64,000 nt of DNA from an uncultured Prevotellaceae bacterium (GTDB lineage: Bacteria; Bacteroidota; Bacteroidia; Bacteroidales; Bacteroidaceae), in assembly GCA_900316585.1 (NCBI GenBank), contig ONDM01000008.1, positions 119,874 through 183,873 on the forward strand, written 5' to 3'. Numbering within the stretch: position 1 is the first letter of the stretch; every line of letters begins with the position of its first letter. Of this stretch, positions 62,480 to 64,000 are shown piece by piece. The notes beneath the pieces were generated by a model. The model was not told where the DNA came from. It searched no databases and saw only the letters and a program-made list of their open reading frames with translations. Both the position numbers and the translations under genes were made by a program.

Positions 62480-62675
62480 GGTGTCATGGTGTCAAGGTCA
62501 AAGGTGTCAAACTCTTTTCCCATATCCATGCATTTGGGGGGAAAATGTAAACACAAAAAACAACTAATAAGTAATTAATATTATAATATTATTATAATAT
62601 TAAATTTTTGTGCCACATGATGGGTGCATACCCCTTGTGAGAGTTTGACACCTTTGACCTTGACACCTTGACACC
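62480..62675. repeat. Inverted-repeat unit 1 with TGACACC-type arms
   Basis: Arms 62480-62514 and 62641-62675 match in 34 of 35 positions as inverted repeats, 126 bases apart. Each arm is built of short tandem words (TTTGACACC, TTTGACC, TTGACACC), and the right side continues with two further partial copies to about 62687. A 29-base near-centre AT palindrome lies between them (62575-62603, 14-bp arms around one T). Structure resembles unit 2 but the arm sequence is different. Confidence 0.9.
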
Positions 62676-62894
62676 CTGACACCCTGAAATGACTTTTACA
62701 TCCATCCTGAAAAGGTTGACAGTTAGATTTCCACTTCTAATGAGATCAATACCACTAGCGTTTGCGATTGTAAAAATCATTTACTGCATCTCTTTGAAAT
62801 GCTTCACGTAATTAAAAAGAGCACTAAATGAAGGAATTTTTCTCCCTAACTAGGGAAAAATTTTGCTCTAACTGGGGAGAAAAAAAATGCCAAA

Positions 62895-63102
62895 AAGTGG
62901 TCATTTGGTCATGGTCATTTTGGTCATTTTCATTTTTGGACTTTTGTCAAGTATGTGGAACAAAATTTTAATTAATAATATTATATATAATATTATTAAT
63001 TAATTTATTTTTCGTGTTTTCGTGAGTATTTGCACTGGGCCTTAAAGTGGGGATATTCGAAAAGCAAAATGACCAAAATGACCATGACCAAAATGACCAC
63101 TT
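62895..63102. repeat. Inverted-repeat unit 2 with AAAATGACC-type arms
   Basis: Arms 62895-62930 and 63066-63102 are inverted repeats with one single-base length difference, 135 bases apart. Each arm consists of tandem ATGACC/AAAATGACC words. A perfect 36-bp AT palindrome (62968-63003) lies between them. The size and design match unit 1, which suggests that the two are related in function although their arm words differ. Confidence 0.9.
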
Positions 63103-63242
63103 CTAGAGGTGTGCGCAATCCCCAAAATACATAAACTACTGATTCTTACCCGATTGCTCTTTTCTCCTACAAAACACTATTTACTTGAACCGACAATGGA
63201 ATGTGTATTTCAGCGCAAAATTCCCCCTGAAACCCCCATTTC

Positions 63243-63258
63243 TCACGGTGCACCGTGA
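63243..63258. repeat. 16-bp perfect palindrome
   Basis: TCACGGTGCACCGTGA, GC-rich in an AT-rich region, 249 bases upstream of the site C array. It could be a binding site for a dimeric regulator; no function is shown. Confidence 0.6.
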
Positions 63259-63506
63259 AATTCCATTTTAACATTTAAAAAAGCCCCATTTTGGGCCTAT
63301 ATAAACCCTTAGTACGGAAAAATAAGCATGCAGACAAGTTTGCCTATCAACTTGAAAATAGTATTTTCTTTGTTTTTATAGGATTCTTAAAACTCTGATT
63401 TTCTGCAAAGTACAAGCGAAATTCCAATTATTTTTCAAAACCCCTCATTTTTCTGCGTTTAGTGAGGAGGAAAGTTTGGTCATACGCGAAAAAAGCAGTA
63501 ACTTCG

Positions 63507-63574
63507 TGTAAAAATACAACTAAAGACTGTAAAGTATTTGACAATATTGTAAAGCGACTTTACACTCCTTTACA
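63507..63574 (+). promoter_or_regulatory. TGTAAAG operator array upstream of the right-edge permease (site C)
   Basis: Heptamers at 63507-63513 (TGTAAAA) and 63528-63534 precede a full 17-bp palindrome TGTAAAG-CGA-CTTTACA at 63548-63564, identical in layout to site A; another CTTTACA is at 63568-63574. The array ends 46 bases before a sigma-54-like promoter. Confidence 0.7.
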
Positions 63575-63620
63575 GCCACCAAAAGAACATAACCAGCTAG
63601 TTCCCAACATCTTACAAAGT

Positions 63621-63636
63621 TTGGCACGGTATATGT
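63621..63636 (+). promoter_or_regulatory. Sigma-54-like -24/-12 promoter of the right-edge permease
   Basis: TTGGCACGGTATATGT: perfect -24 half TTGGCACG, GG-N10-GT spacing, with GT for GC in the -12 half, 31 bases before the ATG at 63668. Confidence 0.7.
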
Positions 63637-63667
63637 CCTTTAAAAGGAAACAAATTAAAACAGCGTT

Positions 63668-64000
63668 ATGAAAAGTTTTTGGAACTTCTTGATGAAAAAC
63701 AAACTATATGGAACCATAAACCTGGTGGGTTTAACGGTTTCCATGACCTTTGTGCTTCTGCTGGCGGTGTATGTGCAGCGGCAGCTGTCCACGGATACTT
63801 TCCAGGAGAATGCCGACAGAGTTTTTGTTATAGGCAATGATGACAGAGTCACCATGGGTTATTGGCTGGACAAGCATCTGAAGAACAACTTCCCGGAGAT
63901 TGAGAAGGGTTGCTGCGTGGCTAACGTGGCTTCGGCTGATGCTTTTACCATTGGAGGAGAGCTGGTATATGGCAGCACGATGGCTGCGGACAGTACCTTC
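63668..64000 (+). CDS. FtsX/MacB-type ABC transporter permease, partial
   Basis: The first 111 codons of a permease that continues past the right edge. It starts MKSFWNFLMKNKLYGTINLVGL, with one span at about 15-35 and the beginning of a periplasmic MacB-like core (NADRVFVIGNDDRVTMG, YGSTMAADSTF). It resembles the N-termini of the permeases at 46462 and 48950 in layout. The operator array and sigma-54-like promoter upstream tie it to the export operon at 40.7-51.2 kb. Confidence 0.85.
   Translation, partial: MKSFWNFLMKNKLYGTINLVGLTVSMTFVLLLAVYVQRQLSTDTFQENADRVFVIGNDDRVTMGYWLDKHLKNNFPEIEKGCCVANVASADAFTIGGELVYGSTMAADSTF

Larger units (their letters stand above)
62121..63500. other. Non-coding AT-rich region of about 1.4 kb holding inverted-repeat units
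   Basis: No gene is supported here: the open frames are short, lack family motifs, and partly run through repeats. The region contains two inverted-repeat units (62480-62675 and 62895-63102), a short hairpin TCCCTA-AC-TAGGGA (62843-62856), a 16-bp palindrome (63243-63258) and a 7-bp hairpin (63354-63368). The rest is plain AT-rich sequence in which I see nothing else. Confidence 0.6.

Noticed and set aside
62320..62556. A 78-codon minus-strand frame in the intergenic region
   Set aside because: It runs through the left arm of inverted-repeat unit 1, has no family motif and no good promoter or ribosome site.
62480..63102. Possible CRISPR array
   Set aside because: The repeats are 6-9-base tandem words and two large inverted arms, without regular spacers or cas genes.
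63069..63134. A 21-codon frame starting in the right arm of inverted-repeat unit 2
   Set aside because: Its repeated Met-Thr-Lys start comes from the ATGACC words; there is no ribosome site or promoter, so it is likely a by-product of the repeat.

Overview
The window is chromosomal DNA from a Bacteroidales gut-type bacterium (Bacteroides, Phocaeicola or Prevotella-like). The evidence is SusC/SusD-type outer-membrane genes, many lipoproteins with late lipobox cysteines, a Bacteroidetes-type LptF/LptG permease, and repeated promoter boxes of the Bacteroidetes form TTTG-N19-21-TAnnTTTG instead of the classic -35/-10. I see no phage, transposase or CRISPR array. The first third is visibly AT-rich and the middle third GC-richer.

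Layout. 1-15.9 kb is core genome: a lactonase-family lipoprotein (cut by the edge), tRNA-Met, an LptF/LptG permease, a Bax-inhibitor-1 membrane protein, an aminotransferase, a 55-residue ferredoxin, ribosomal protein L19, a 5'-nucleotidase split into two adjacent genes, an HD hydrolase, asd, a cation/proton antiporter, a LolD-like ATPase, a CvfB-like S1 protein, a probable small RNA, an FKBP lipoprotein and glyS. 16-28.8 kb is a surface-glycan cluster: acyltransferase, four glycosyltransferases, an EptA-like phosphoethanolamine transferase, a flippase, a LicD phosphotransferase, a membrane-anchored HTH regulator and a YfhO-type membrane protein. 28.9-34.3 kb holds mtnN, a topoisomerase subunit A (ParC-like), a DUF3316 protein, an S41 peptidase lipoprotein and tRNA-Leu. 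34.4-38.1 kb is a divergent GH78 rhamnosidase / GH16 pair.

38.3-51.3 kb is one co-oriented export module: an NtrC-type response regulator and a small histidine kinase, then TolC-like, periplasmic adaptor, FtsX/MacB-like permease, ATPase and two more permeases. A BACON-like lipoprotein and an outer-membrane barrel protein follow. 52.4-62.1 kb, on the opposite strand, is a compact fructan-type polysaccharide utilization locus (SusC, SusD, DUF4960 protein, GH32) with a membrane regulator that joins a sugar-binding-protein domain directly to an AraC-type HTH. 62.1-63.6 kb is non-coding and contains two elaborate inverted-repeat units. The window ends inside another FtsX-family permease.

The most interesting result is a regulatory code. 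The same heptamer TGTAAAG, mostly paired as 16-17 bp palindromes with CTTTACA, occurs at three places: before the NtrC-type regulator, before the TolC/adaptor operon and before the permease at the right edge. Each time it lies roughly 35-115 bases upstream of a sigma-54-like -24/-12 element beginning TGGCAC. This predicts a self-regulated, sigma-54-dependent export regulon whose members are now separated by the fructan locus. Other points of note are the kinase-less sugar regulator, the paired inverted-repeat units at 62.5-63.1 kb, the candidate small RNA at 13.65 kb, and tandem permeases that share nearly identical ends but divergent middles.
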